Both the position numbers and the translations under genes were made by a program. From contig OW818685.1 in NCBI GenBank assembly GCA_942493245.1, positions 3,348,001 through 3,412,000 of the forward strand: DNA of 64,000 nucleotides. The letters are read 5' to 3'. Source of the stretch: DAOPYU01 sp942493245 (lineage in GTDB: Bacteria > Sumerlaeota > Sumerlaeia > UBA8349). Positions 1 to 8,196 of the stretch are shown piece by piece. The notes beneath the pieces were generated by a model that was not told the origin of the DNA, made no database searches, and worked only from the letters and a program-made list of their open reading frames with translations. Within the stretch, counting starts at the first letter, position 1, and the number at the start of each line of letters is the position of its first letter.

Positions 1-3000
1 GCCGGCAAAATCTACTACACACTCGACGGGACCGATCCCCGCGTCGCCAATCCCTCACTGGCCTCCGAACTGACCCTGGCTCCCGAAAGGTCGCCCAAAA
101 CGGCCTTTGTGCCAACCTCCGACATCGGAACCGCCTGGCGCGGCGGCGCCGAACCATTTGACGACTCGGTGTGGCTCCGGGGCGCCACCACAACCGGTAC
201 CCTGATTCTGGATGGAGCTGACGATTATGCTGAGTTCGACCCCGCCGTCGGTTCCAGCGCCAGTTTGACTGTGGCCTTCTGGATGAAAGCCGACCAGTTG
301 AAGTACCAGATCCCCGTTGATAAACTCCCGACCGATGGCAACTCCGGATGGGCATTCAAAGGCCGAGACAACGGCGACCTCTGGTTCCGGATCGGTAGTG
401 AAAGCGATCATGCCGATTTGCAGGCCACCGGGGTCTATACGCCCGGCCAATGGATCCATATTGCCGCAACCTACACGGCCGGAAACGCCAAACTGTATGT
501 CAACGGTGTGTCCCGGGTCGAACAGTCGGGCATCGGCCAAACGGTTGACAACACGCAGGTTCCCCTGCGCTTCGGCATTCCGAGTCAGGCCTGGGCATCC
601 GAAACGTTTACCGGCGCGCTCGACGATGTCCGGATCTATTCCGCCGCGCTGAACCCGACACAGATCGCCGCAGTCCTGAACCGCGAAGAGGTCGCAACCG
701 ATCTGGTGGCGCGCTACAATCTCGACGAAGTAGGCGGCACAACGGTCGCCGACAGTTCGGGGAATGACCACCACGGAACATTGTCCGGCGGCGCCACATG
801 GAGCAATCCGGGCGTGCTGGGCGTGGGGTATGAAAACGGGTCGGGCTACGAGTCGTACATCGGCATCAAAGTCGGCGACGGCATGTACAACAAGATGGGG
901 AGCTGCTACATTCGAATCCCATTCGACGCGTATGCCAGTCAGTTGAAAGACTTGAGCTACCTGACGCTTCGCGTCCGGTTCGACGATGGGTTCTACGCCT
1001 ACCTCAATGGAACGAAGATCGCCCAGGCCAATTACCGCACGGATGACCCGGTCTGGAATTCGGAAGCCAGTCAGGCACACGCGGACGGGGAAGCCGTCAA
1101 TTTCATGGAATACGACGTCTCGCAACACCTGAATCTGCTGAAACCGGGACGCAACATTCTGGCGATCCAGGGACTCAACACCCCGCTGACGAGTACCGAC
1201 TTTCTGATTTCAGCCGAATTGCTGACCGGAACGGGCGCCTCGACCGAAACCGCCGTCACCACCGGGACACTAGAGTACCAGACGCCCTTCGCCATTCAGG
1301 AAACAACGCGTATCAAGGCGCGTGTGCTCAACGGACGCGAGTGGAGCGCACTGTCTGAGGCCACGTTCACCATCGGCTCGGCCGTGGACAACCTGCGCAT
1401 CACCGAAATGATGTACAACCCGCCCGCTCCCCCTGCCGGGAGTCCCTTTGCCAGAGACGACTTCGAATACCTCGAACTCCAGAACCTCGGCGCCACCCAG
1501 CTCAGTCTTCCCGACATTCGATTCGTCGAGGGGATTTCGTTCACCTACCCCACGGGGCCTGGCGAAGCGACGACCGCCACGCTCACCCGCCTGGAACCCG
1601 GGCAACACATCGCGATCGTGCGCAACATCGCCGCATTCCAGTCGCGATACGGAACCCATATCCCCGTAGCGGGGCCTTATTCGGGAGCGCTCTCAAACGG
1701 CGGGGAAAGCCTCTGGCTCCAGGACGCCCAGGGCAAAACCGTGCTGCGGTTTGCCTATCAGGATTCCGGCGACTGGCCGGGACGGGCCGATGGGCGCGGC
1801 AGCTCGCTCGAAGCGCTCGACGCCACCCTGACGTCGCCGACCGCCTACGCCAACGCGAACGCCTGGCGCTCCAGCGCCGAATTCAACGGCTCGCCCGGCC
1901 GCAAAGGACTCGAGCCGATCGCCTGGGCAAAAATCAACGAAGTCCTGACCCACACCGACCCGCCCCTGAGCGACTCGGTCGAGTTGCTGAACACCACAAC
2001 CACAACGCTCGATCTGGAAGGGTGGTACCTGAGCGATTCGAGCGACAACTACTTCAAGTTCCGCATTCCGAACGGCACGCCTCTGCCTCTGGGGGGCTAT
2101 GCCACTTTCGACGAATCCGACTTCAACCCCACGCCCCTGACACCCGGACCGAACGACTTTTCTTTCGATGGCGCGCACGGGGAAGACGCCTACCTCCTGG
2201 CGCCGACCCCAATCGGAACCTACCGGTTCGTGGACCACGTGGAATTCGGCGCGGCGGCCAACGGCGAGTCCTTTGGACGCTGGCCCGACGGTACCGGCGA
2301 TCTCTACCCGATGGCTTCTCTCACGTTCGGGTCGGCCAACAGCGGGCCGCGCGTGGGCCCCCTCGTCATCAGCGAGATCCAGTACAACCCCGGCGCCCAG
2401 GCGAATGCGGACCAATTGGAATTCGTCGAGATCTACAACCCGACGGCCACGCAGGTCAATCTGGCCAACTGGCGTCTGAACAAGGAGGTGGATTTCACCT
2501 TCGCCGCCGGCACAACGCTGGCGCCCAACGGGACGCTCGTGGTGGTACCGTTCAATCCATCCACCGACACCGCGCTGAAGACCGCGTTCCTGACCGCCTA
2601 CGGCCTGTCCGACCCAATCGCGCTGGTAGGACCGTTTATCGGCCGGTTGAACAACGCGGGCGGCACGGTGCAACTGCTGCGTCCGGACGACCCGCCAGCC
2701 GACGAACCCACCTTTATTCCGTATCTGCTCGAAGACGAAGTGCGGTACGGCGCCCAGGCGCCCTGGCCGACCCTGGCCGATGGGGGTGGACGCTCGCTGA
2801 CACGCGGCGGCGCCACGCTCTGGGGCAACGACCCGGCCCACTGGTCAGCCGAACTGCCCACACCCGGTGTCGCGTTCCCCGTCCTGACAGCGCCCGCCAT
2901 CACCAGTTCCCCGACGACAACGGTCCTGGAATCGCACATCTACAGCTACCGCGTTACGGCCACCGGCAACCCCGCGCCCACGATCAGCGTGGAAGGATTG

Positions 3001-3183
3001 CCCTTCTGGCTGATTTTCGACGGCAAGGATCGGGTGTATGGAGTTCCCGCCCACGGCGACATCGGCCAGAGCAGCCCGATCACCGTGCGCGCCACAAACA
3101 GCGAGGGCGCCGACACCCAGGTCTTCAACATCGAGGTGACGCCCCTCCCCCTCCCCCACCCCACAAAGTTCGTCGTCTATTGA
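1..3183 (+). CDS. Large secreted lamin-tail / LamG domain protein (5' end outside window)
   Basis: The frame is open from base 1, so the N-terminus and any signal peptide lie outside; 1060 residues are visible. The first residues (YYTLDGTDPR) match the beta-sandwich motif of chitobiase/HEX C-terminal domains. A LamG/concanavalin-like domain follows at about residues 65-230 (FWMKADQ, GQWIHIAATY, GALDDVRIYS). Three lamin-tail domains are recognisable by their starts: LRITEMMYNPP near 460, AKINEVLTH near 640 and LVISEIQYNP near 785. The protein ends in a putative Ig-like domain (PAPTISVEGLPFWLIFDG, then ITVRATNSEG). This architecture is common in secreted CotH-kinase-like or surface proteins of PVC and related bacteria; an enzymatic part, if any, would be upstream. 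Function is unknown; adhesion or glycan binding is an inference. Its last ~130 bp are duplicated 0.9 kb downstream. Confidence 0.85.
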   Translation, partial: AGKIYYTLDGTDPRVANPSLASELTLAPERSPKTAFVPTSDIGTAWRGGAEPFDDSVWLRGATTTGTLILDGADDYAEFDPAVGSSASLTVAFWMKADQLKYQIPVDKLPTDGNSGWAFKGRDNGDLWFRIGSESDHADLQATGVYTPGQWIHIAATYTAGNAKLYVNGVSRVEQSGIGQTVDNTQVPLRFGIPSQAWASETFTGALDDVRIYSAALNPTQIAAVLNREEVATDLVARYNLDEVGGTTVADSSGNDHHGTLSGGATWSNPGVLGVGYENGSGYESYIGIKVGDGMYNKMGSCYIRIPFDAYASQLKDLSYLTLRVRFDDGFYAYLNGTKIAQANYRTDDPVWNSEASQAHADGEAVNFMEYDVSQHLNLLKPGRNILAIQGLNTPLTSTDFLISAELLTGTGASTETAVTTGTLEYQTPFAIQETTRIKARVLNGREWSALSEATFTIGSAVDNLRITEMMYNPPAPPAGSPFARDDFEYLELQNLGATQLSLPDIRFVEGISFTYPTGPGEATTATLTRLEPGQHIAIVRNIAAFQSRYGTHIPVAGPYSGALSNGGESLWLQDAQGKTVLRFAYQDSGDWPGRADGRGSSLEALDATLTSPTAYANANAWRSSAEFNGSPGRKGLEPIAWAKINEVLTHTDPPLSDSVELLNTTTTTLDLEGWYLSDSSDNYFKFRIPNGTPLPLGGYATFDESDFNPTPLTPGPNDFSFDGAHGEDAYLLAPTPIGTYRFVDHVEFGAAANGESFGRWPDGTGDLYPMASLTFGSANSGPRVGPLVISEIQYNPGAQANADQLEFVEIYNPTATQVNLANWRLNKEVDFTFAAGTTLAPNGTLVVVPFNPSTDTALKTAFLTAYGLSDPIALVGPFIGRLNNAGGTVQLLRPDDPPADEPTFIPYLLEDEVRYGAQAPWPTLADGGGRSLTRGGATLWGNDPAHWSAELPTPGVAFPVLTAPAITSSPTTTVLESHIYSYRVTATGNPAPTISVEGLPFWLIFDGKDRVYGVPAHGDIGQSSPITVRATNSEGADTQVFNIEVTPLPLPHPTKFVVY

Positions 3184-3232
3184 CGCGACGGAGAACGGCG
3201 GGAAGTCCGCCATCGCCCCCGGACGCAAAAAA
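3101..3232 (+). repeat. Direct duplication of the gene tail, copy 1
   Basis: This stretch covers the last 27 codons of the lamin-tail gene, its stop and about 50 bp of 3' flank. It recurs at 4036-4179 with a few substitutions and small indels. The two copies bracket the toxin-antitoxin pair. Confidence 0.8.
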
Positions 3233-3289
3233 AGAACCCGCCCCCGGCCTTCCGCGCCACAGAACAGGGCCCAGAAAACCGGGGGCGGG
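3227..3289 (-). terminator. Rho-independent terminator of the toxin-antitoxin operon
   Basis: An 11-bp perfect inverted repeat (CCCGCCCCCGG at 3237-3247 with CCGGGGGCGGG at 3279-3289) is followed on the minus strand by TTCTTTTTTT. It lies 38 bp beyond the toxin stop codon. Confidence 0.7.
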
Positions 3290-3326
3290 AAGAAAACGGG
3301 AACGGGGGAAAAGTGCGGATGGGGAA

Positions 3327-3632
3327 TTATAGAAATACGGCGCCCGTCCGCTCTTGCCAGTGTTCAGGATTGCGCCGGAGATGCATAATTGCGCCCACCA
3401 GAATATGATCGGAACGAACCTGATAAAGCGCCCCAAAAGGGAAACGATCAATCAGGCAACGGCGGGATTGAGACGAGAACGGAGGCCACGCATGAGGATG
3501 GTTTTGAATACGCTGAAAGGCGCGCTGCACTTCGGCGGCAAACTCGTAACCCAGACCCGGGCACTGGCCGTTGTAATAATCAACGGCTTCGACCAATTCC
3601 CGTTCGGCACAAGATAGAACATGGATCTTCAT
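3327..3632 (-). CDS. ParE/RelE-superfamily toxin
   Basis: A 101-residue protein of typical type II toxin length. The N-terminus (MKIHVLSCAERELVEAVDYY) has the RelE/ParE helix-forming pattern, and the C-terminal half ends in a basic beta-sheet region (IDRFPFGALYQV, GAIMHLRRNPEHW), as in ParE-like members. ParE toxins poison gyrase and RelE toxins cleave mRNA; the sequence does not decide which applies, though the AVDYYN and HLRRNPEHW segments are more ParE-like. It overlaps the antitoxin by four bases (ATGA), so translation is probably coupled. The pair sits between duplicated fragments of the neighbouring surface gene, which suggests it arrived by insertion. Confidence 0.85.
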   Translation of the reverse strand: MKIHVLSCAERELVEAVDYYNGQCPGLGYEFAAEVQRAFQRIQNHPHAWPPFSSQSRRCLIDRFPFGALYQVRSDHILVGAIMHLRRNPEHWQERTGAVFL

Positions 3633-3853
3633 TTCTGGTTCAGCCGGACAAAGACTTCTTCAGCGGGCGATGCGCTGATCTTACCGGCCTCATATGCAAC
3701 AATGCGGGATTCCATCTCGTCGGCCCAAGCCGCGTCGATCTGCTTGTCAGACGTGGAATCAAAACTTTTAAAAAGTCGTTCGATCAAAGCAGCCCGATCG
3801 ACTGGTGGCAATTTCAAGGCATCCTCAAGTATCTGTTCGGCAATAGCAGTCAT
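3629..3853 (-). CDS. Addiction-module antitoxin (unstable antitoxin family)
   Basis: A 74-residue protein resembling small addiction-module proteins of the PF09720 type. It starts MTAIAEQILEDALKLPPVDR and continues AALIERLFKSFD, with the acidic amphipathic C-terminus (AGKISASPAEEVF) usual for the toxin-wrapping segment. The ATG at 3853 is chosen over an upstream ATG at 3910 because GGAG lies seven bases before it and the family starts here. It probably neutralises the ParE/RelE-type toxin encoded immediately downstream. Antitoxins of this kind usually autoregulate; no operator was identified. Confidence 0.85.
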   Translation of the reverse strand: MTAIAEQILEDALKLPPVDRAALIERLFKSFDSTSDKQIDAAWADEMESRIVAYEAGKISASPAEEVFVRLNQK

Positions 3854-4035
3854 GACATGCTCCAGTCCAGACTCCAAATTCTTGTCTAAACATAGCAAAA
3901 GGCGGCCCAATGATCAAGAGAACACGGATGAAGGAAAAGAGACGATGAAAGAAGTCCAGAGAGAGAACGAGGGCGCGGTCCGCGAGCCGGGTTGGCGCTG
4001 ATCGAAATCGGCTCGAAACTGGCCGCGCGACAAAC

Positions 4036-4118
4036 GCGAGGGCGCCGACACCCAGGTCTTCAACATCGAGGTGACGCCCCTCCCGATCCCCCACCCCGCA
4101 AAGTTCGTCGTCTATTGA
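4036..4118 (+). pseudogene. Detached 3' end of the lamin-tail gene (copy 2)
   Basis: In frame this segment reads EGADTQVFNIEVTPLP and then IPHPAKFVVY before a stop, nearly identical to the end of the complete gene at 3181. Similarity continues past the stop to about 4179. No upstream coding sequence of the family is attached, so this is a remnant of a former tandem paralogue or a duplicated tail. Confidence 0.75.
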
Positions 4119-4195
4119 CACGGCGGGGAAGGCGGGAAGCCCTCCATCGCCCCGACAAACGCCATCCGGACGCAAAAAACAGCCGTCGTCGCAGA

Positions 4196-4303
4196 CTACC
4201 CCGCCTCGCCCCCCTGACCCAGAAACGCGCCGAAGCCCAGGAAAAAACCACCCAACTCATGGAAGAATGGGAAACCCTCGGCCTCGAGATCGAAGGAGTG
4301 TGA
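4196..4303 (+). pseudogene. Possible remnant of an ABC-F ATPase C-terminus
   Basis: The frame ending at 4303 reads LTQKRAEAQEKTTQLMEEW and then ETLGLEIEGV, a charged coiled-coil tail like the extreme C-terminus of ABC-F ATPases. There is no start codon context or ATPase motif upstream. The call rests on composition and the MEEWE pattern alone. Confidence 0.25.
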
Positions 4304-4308
4304 TATTG

Positions 4309-5388
4309 TCACTGATTCCTTTCCGTCGTCGAAGATTCAATCTGTTTTTCAAGGGCAAGATCATGCTCTTCAATCAATTTTGATGGCTGACTTGGATTCT
4401 CAGACTTACGCATGACTTGGATAAGTTGATCATTTTCGCTCCATTTTACTTGGTAATGATTAACCATATATTCCGAGAGAGGACTTTCGATGGGAATCCT
4501 AAATGTGTATTTATGTGGTGAGGTTCCCAACTTGGCTCCTTCTGTATCCAACACCAATAGACTCCCTCTTTTTTGTATTTCTTCCCCTTTTTCACTTTTG
4601 TCAAATTCGGAAGGTATCTCGATCAAGGCGGCATAACGTCCATCCGCCGACCAGATCGAGTCTCCTCCACATAAGAAAAGAGATTGCCCAACCGAGCGCA
4701 AAACCTCTGGATCAGACACCATCGATTCAGGCAAAGACTCGGACTTCATTTGGTCCTTGAAACTTCTGACCCCGATAAGCCCATCCTCGGCCTGTGCTTT
4801 GTACTGGGGATAGATCAAGTCACCATTGAGATACACAAATGAAGTTTTCCATTTCGGGAACAAAACAACACTAAGTGCTTTATTTTCTTTTGGGAAAAAT
4901 GCAGCCCTATACGAATCCCCAAATGCCTTGCTCCAAGTAAATGCCTTTTCGGATTTCGTAATCAGAACAGTTTCGCGGACTTTCCCATACTTTCTCCCAA
5001 TTTCGGAGAGAACAATAATAGATTCTCCGTAGAAGCGAGCGTAATTGTAGAACTCATTCGGCCTTTGTTTTATAATAAACGACTGAATCTCTCTTCCTTC
5101 TTCATTGCATACATGAACTTTTTGACGCCTCTCTGCCTCCGGATCTTTTTCATAATCCAGATCTTCTAGGAACAAAACCTTCCCACTTGGAGAGGCTGTT
5201 AGCCTTACTGGCGGCATGGAGGAGGGGACATTATATTCAAACAAAGTCTTCCCCCCTTTTGTTATATCAACGACCTTTCCATTCCAAACGGAATGTGTCC
5301 ACGAATCTTGGGCATATGAAAGGCCCAACCCCCAAATCGATAAGATTACCGAAAAGATGATTATCCGCATTTTTCTTCTCCATTTCAT
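4309..5388 (-). CDS. Exported protein of unknown function
   Basis: A 359-residue protein with a clear signal peptide (MRIIIFSVILSIWGLGLSYAQ) preceded by a short basic extension. The ATG at 5388 overlaps the upstream stop by four bases (ATGA); an internal ATG at 5370 would give a more typical signal peptide. The mature part is mostly beta-like, with motifs such as WSADGRYAALIEIPSE and SPSGKVLFLEDLDY suggestive of a propeller-like fold, but no family is recognised. The C-terminus is polar and charged. Base composition is markedly AT-richer than the flanks. It probably forms an operon with the small gene upstream. Confidence 0.7.
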   Translation of the reverse strand: MKWRRKMRIIIFSVILSIWGLGLSYAQDSWTHSVWNGKVVDITKGGKTLFEYNVPSSMPPVRLTASPSGKVLFLEDLDYEKDPEAERRQKVHVCNEEGREIQSFIIKQRPNEFYNYARFYGESIIVLSEIGRKYGKVRETVLITKSEKAFTWSKAFGDSYRAAFFPKENKALSVVLFPKWKTSFVYLNGDLIYPQYKAQAEDGLIGVRSFKDQMKSESLPESMVSDPEVLRSVGQSLFLCGGDSIWSADGRYAALIEIPSEFDKSEKGEEIQKRGSLLVLDTEGAKLGTSPHKYTFRIPIESPLSEYMVNHYQVKWSENDQLIQVMRKSENPSQPSKLIEEHDLALEKQIESSTTERNQ

Positions 5389-5741
5389 TGAGGAAGTGTT
5401 ACTTTGAGATTCGTGGTGCCAAGCTGCTCGATACTTGAAGGTGCAACTCCAGTATTACCACTCTCTGCTTCAACAAAGATATCCAAATGCTTAGGATCAA
5501 TATCATCGTTATTATTAAAGCATCCGCTATCCCAAACCTCAACAATCTCACTTTCCGAAATTTCCCGAACTTTCTGAGCCGTCATGGAAAGGCGTTTCTC
5601 TGCGACGTAGTCTCGTAGCCCCAACACGTTGTATGCATTTCGATTGTAGAAACTAACTCCCAAAGAACCCGTATCAAAGCGCGCAGCATCCTGATGAATC
5701 AGTAGGTGTTGTTGTCCACCATTATACGAAATACCACCCAT
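5385..5741 (-). CDS. Unknown 118-residue protein, possibly a 5'-truncated gene
   Basis: The frame begins ATG GGT GGT with no Shine-Dalgarno sequence and closes upstream at a stop at 5757-5759, only a few bases from the end of the adjacent transposase. It contains HLLIHQDAARFDTGSLGVSF and ends in EQLGTTNLKVTLPQ; nothing resembles a known domain. Low GC like the gene after it, with which it overlaps by ATGA, suggests both belong to one foreign segment. The missing start signals suggest the 5' part was lost when the transposase arrived (inference). Confidence 0.5.
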   Translation of the reverse strand: MGGISYNGGQQHLLIHQDAARFDTGSLGVSFYNRNAYNVLGLRDYVAEKRLSMTAQKVREISESEIVEVWDSGCFNNNDDIDPKHLDIFVEAESGNTGVAPSSIEQLGTTNLKVTLPQ

Positions 5742-5762
5742 GAGAATCGAGGGACATCATAC

Positions 5763-6446
5763 TCAATTCCCTCCAGTTTGGATCTTGGGTTTCGGTCCAG
5801 GCGGGTGGAGCGTGAGGTCGCGACCGAGGAGGCGGCCGAGCGTCTGGAGGAACGCCTCGGAACCGAGGGGACGCCCTGTGCGTTCGTGGCGGCGCAAGGT
5901 GTCGAGCGCCTCGTCGGGCAGGCCCGCCGCCAGAAACGTTTTCCAGTCCCCCGTCTCACGCGCCTCAAGGATCGGACAATCCGGTGCGAGCAACGGGTCG
6001 GGGACGCCCAGAATGCGCGAGCGCGCGCTCGACCAGGGCCACGCCTCGGGCTGCGCCACCAACCCGGCTCGCACGGGGTTCAGGTCCACGTAACGCGCCG
6101 CCTGCCAGAGGTGCGCGGTGTCCATCGGACACGAGGCAAAACGCCCCTGCCACAGGTGTCCCCGCCAGCCTTCGCGGAAGTTGACCCGGCGCGTGTAGTG
6201 GCGATGCGTCTTGCCGATGGCCAGGCGAAGACCCTCTTCGTCCCCCGGCACGGCGATGAGGTGGACGTGGTTGGGCATCAGGCACCACCCCCACAGGCAA
6301 ACCCCGTAGCGCGCGCACCACTCGGCCAGCAGGTCCACATAAGCCTGGTAGTCATCCGGGCCGAAGAAGGTCGGCTGGCGGCGGTTGCCACGCTGTGTGA
6401 CATGGTGCGGAAACCCCGGGGCGATAACGCGGGCCAGTCGAGCCAT
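5763..6446 (-). CDS. REP-associated tyrosine transposase (Y1 HUH family)
   Basis: A 227-residue single-domain transposase of the IS200-like/RAYT group. The N-terminus MARLARVIAPGFPHHVTQRG is the family signature. The HUH metal-binding motif is H60-V-H62 within MPNHVHLIAV, and the candidate nucleophile is Y84 in THRHYTRRVN. The motif YVDLNPVRAGLV is also typical. The ATG at 6446 is preferred over 6485 because the family starts at MARLAR. RAYTs recognise and mobilise adjacent REP palindromes; two near-identical palindromic 27-mers lie about 60 bp upstream. All core motifs look intact, so it may be active. Confidence 0.92.
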   Translation of the reverse strand: MARLARVIAPGFPHHVTQRGNRRQPTFFGPDDYQAYVDLLAEWCARYGVCLWGWCLMPNHVHLIAVPGDEEGLRLAIGKTHRHYTRRVNFREGWRGHLWQGRFASCPMDTAHLWQAARYVDLNPVRAGLVAQPEAWPWSSARSRILGVPDPLLAPDCPILEARETGDWKTFLAAGLPDEALDTLRRHERTGRPLGSEAFLQTLGRLLGRDLTLHPPGPKPKIQTGGN

Positions 6447-6507
6447 AATAAAGAGAAGATTCCACAAGGCACCGGGGAGTGTCAAGGGGGATCAGAATGG
6501 AGCCGCT

Positions 6508-6569
6508 ATAATTAGGTATGGTGTCACCTGATTGACTGATTGATAATTAGGTATGGTGTCACCTGATTG
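6508..6569. repeat. Two direct copies of a palindromic REP-like 27-mer
   Basis: A 27-base unit occurs at 6508-6534 and 6543-6569 with a 35-base period. Each copy contains AATTAGGT paired with ACCTGATT (7 of 8 bases) around ATGGTGTC, plus an inner GGTG-T-CACC. Further partial copies of CCTGATTGCA follow to about 6591. The position next to a RAYT fits REP substrate DNA. Confidence 0.7.
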
Positions 6570-6824
6570 CACTGATTGCACCTGATTGCACTAAAATACG
6601 AGGGAATTTGGGGGACATGCTGAAATCGGGGGCATATCGGGAAAGAGACTCGGCCCCCAAAATACCCGGAAAGTCCCCATCCGCCTTCCTGCGCGAACGG
6701 GGACACCTTTTCTACGAATAGCACAAACAAAGAGGAAAGGAGACGGTTGACACGATTACCGGGTCGAAGGAACGCAGGCGCGATCCTGTATAAATCGCTG
6801 TTAAGCGGTTCTTGTGGTGGCGGA

Positions 6825-7877
6825 TTACCGGGCTTCTTCCTCGTCCGGTTGCGCTTTTGGGGGACGCGAATTTTTGAGGTATTCGCGGACGCGGCTGTAG
6901 TGCATGAGTTTCGAGTATTCGAAAAGGGTCGAGAGGGCGAAGTTGTGGGTGGGGATGCCGGCTTCCTGAACGGCGGCGGCGGGGTTGAGGCCGCCAGCGA
7001 GGATCAGGCCCGTGCGCCCCTCGTGAACGGGGAAGTCCAGGAGCGGCTTGTTCGGCTTGCCGAGCAGGAGGTCGTCGCCCAGACCCATGCGGCGCAGGCG
7101 ACGCAGCAGCTGGGCCACATGGCCCAGGGCGGCGGTGGGCACCTCGCGAAAGCTGGCGCCGATGCGTCCGTAACCGGTCGCCGCGGCCTGGCGCACACTC
7201 GTCAGGCCGCCCTTGATGAAGACCTCGAGCGGATCGAGCGTTGTGCCGTCGTAGTAGATGACGTCGGTGAAACGGGTGGGTTCGCCATTGGCGATTTCGA
7301 GCACGCCGCCAAACCGGGAGACGGTCGGGATGCGCTCGCTGAGGAAGGCGCCGTTGACCGTGACGCTGCAAACCGTTCCGAAGGCGACCTGATAGGCCGG
7401 AATCTCGAAGGCGCCCAGGCGATCGCCCCCGCGCGCCACGGCTAGGAAATTGCCCATGCTGAGGCTGGTCTCAAAAACCGGGATCATTTCCTTCAGGGCG
7501 GCCTCGGCCTGGTCCTCGGAGACGGTCGTGATATTCAAGATGATGCGCCCGGAACCGGTGGCGGGGCTGAAATTCATCTGCCAGGTGAGCGCATCCACGC
7601 GGGCGGCGGTGAAGCCGACGCGATCGGTCACCAAGGCGTCCTTGATCTCCTCAATGCCGCGGGGGGTGATGGTGCGCCCGCCGTGGCGTCCGCGGCGCGC
7701 TTCGGCCACCAGCCCATCCTCGGCCATTTCCTGCAGGTAGAGGCGGATGGTGCGCGGGCTGTGGTCAAAGCCCTGAACGCGCAACGCCTCGGCAATTTCG
7801 GTGCTGCCGACCGACCCGTCGGTTTCGCGCAACACCCGCAGGATCGCTACTCGTATTTTGGGATCGGTTCGCCGCAT
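6825..7877 (-). CDS. nrpR: NrpR-type nitrogen repressor (HTH plus DUF128/NRD)
   Basis: A 350-residue protein with an N-terminal winged helix (about residues 5-70: VAILRVLRETDGSVGSTEIA, then HSPRTIRLYLQEMAEDGLV) of the RNase-R/NrpR type. It is followed by one NrpR regulatory domain (about 85-330: RVGFTAARVDALTWQMNF, GLTSVRQAAATGYGRIGASF, GLILAGGLNPAAA). In methanogens NrpR represses nitrogen-assimilation genes and is released by 2-oxoglutarate; some forms carry two regulatory domains, this one a single copy. The start has GAGGA six bases upstream. It is divergent from gdhA, whose promoter region carries an NrpR-like palindrome, so control of glutamate synthesis and autoregulation are likely. 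Bacterial members are much less studied than archaeal ones. Confidence 0.88.
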   Translation of the reverse strand: MRRTDPKIRVAILRVLRETDGSVGSTEIAEALRVQGFDHSPRTIRLYLQEMAEDGLVAEARRGRHGGRTITPRGIEEIKDALVTDRVGFTAARVDALTWQMNFSPATGSGRIILNITTVSEDQAEAALKEMIPVFETSLSMGNFLAVARGGDRLGAFEIPAYQVAFGTVCSVTVNGAFLSERIPTVSRFGGVLEIANGEPTRFTDVIYYDGTTLDPLEVFIKGGLTSVRQAAATGYGRIGASFREVPTAALGHVAQLLRRLRRMGLGDDLLLGKPNKPLLDFPVHEGRTGLILAGGLNPAAAVQEAGIPTHNFALSTLFEYSKLMHYSRVREYLKNSRPPKAQPDEEEAR

Positions 7878-7949
7878 TGCGGTTCCTCACTCGCGTCAGA
7901 TCACTACTGGAGGACAGTGTACCCGAATTCCCGGATAGAAGGCAAGACA

Positions 7950-7981
7950 TAAATGGCTATTTTAAAAAATATTGCCATTTA
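7950..7981. promoter_or_regulatory. Inverted repeat upstream of nrpR, candidate autoregulatory site
   Basis: TAAATGGC (7950-7957) and GCCATTTA (7974-7981) form a perfect 8-bp inverted repeat around a 16-bp A/T-only core. It lies 73-104 bp upstream of the nrpR start. The half-site shares GGC/GCC with the gdhA palindrome but has a wider spacer. Confidence 0.4.
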
Positions 7982-8167
7982 CGAGGAGGTCATTCTATAC
8001 GGAAGATTGCCAGATTGCGGGGACGTCCGTGGCTGGGAGAATGACCCGCCGGGCGATCGCAAAAAGAAGAGACCTTCCGAATTTTTCCATAAGACAGGCC
8101 GGAATCCCCCGCGAATCGCGTGTTTTGTGGAGCCGGACGGATGGACAATAAAAATGGTCATTGTGGC

Positions 8168-8196
8168 TTGACAGTTCCGATTTATTTTGAGATCAT
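8168..8196 (+). promoter_or_regulatory. Candidate sigma-70 promoter of gdhA
   Basis: A perfect -35 box TTGACA (8168-8173) lies 17 bp from GATCAT (8191-8196), a 4-of-6 match to the -10 consensus. Transcription would start around 8203 and give a leader of about 180 bases. The -10 box overlaps the palindrome at 8195. Confidence 0.5.

Noticed and set aside
3992..4303. 103-residue plus-strand frame spanning the duplicated tail
   Set aside because: It reads the duplicated gene end in a different frame from the parent gene, so it is not a gene; only its last segment may be an ABC-F relic.
6524..6730. 68-residue minus-strand frame upstream of the transposase
   Set aside because: It lies over the REP-like repeats and lacks a ribosome-binding site or any recognisable protein feature.
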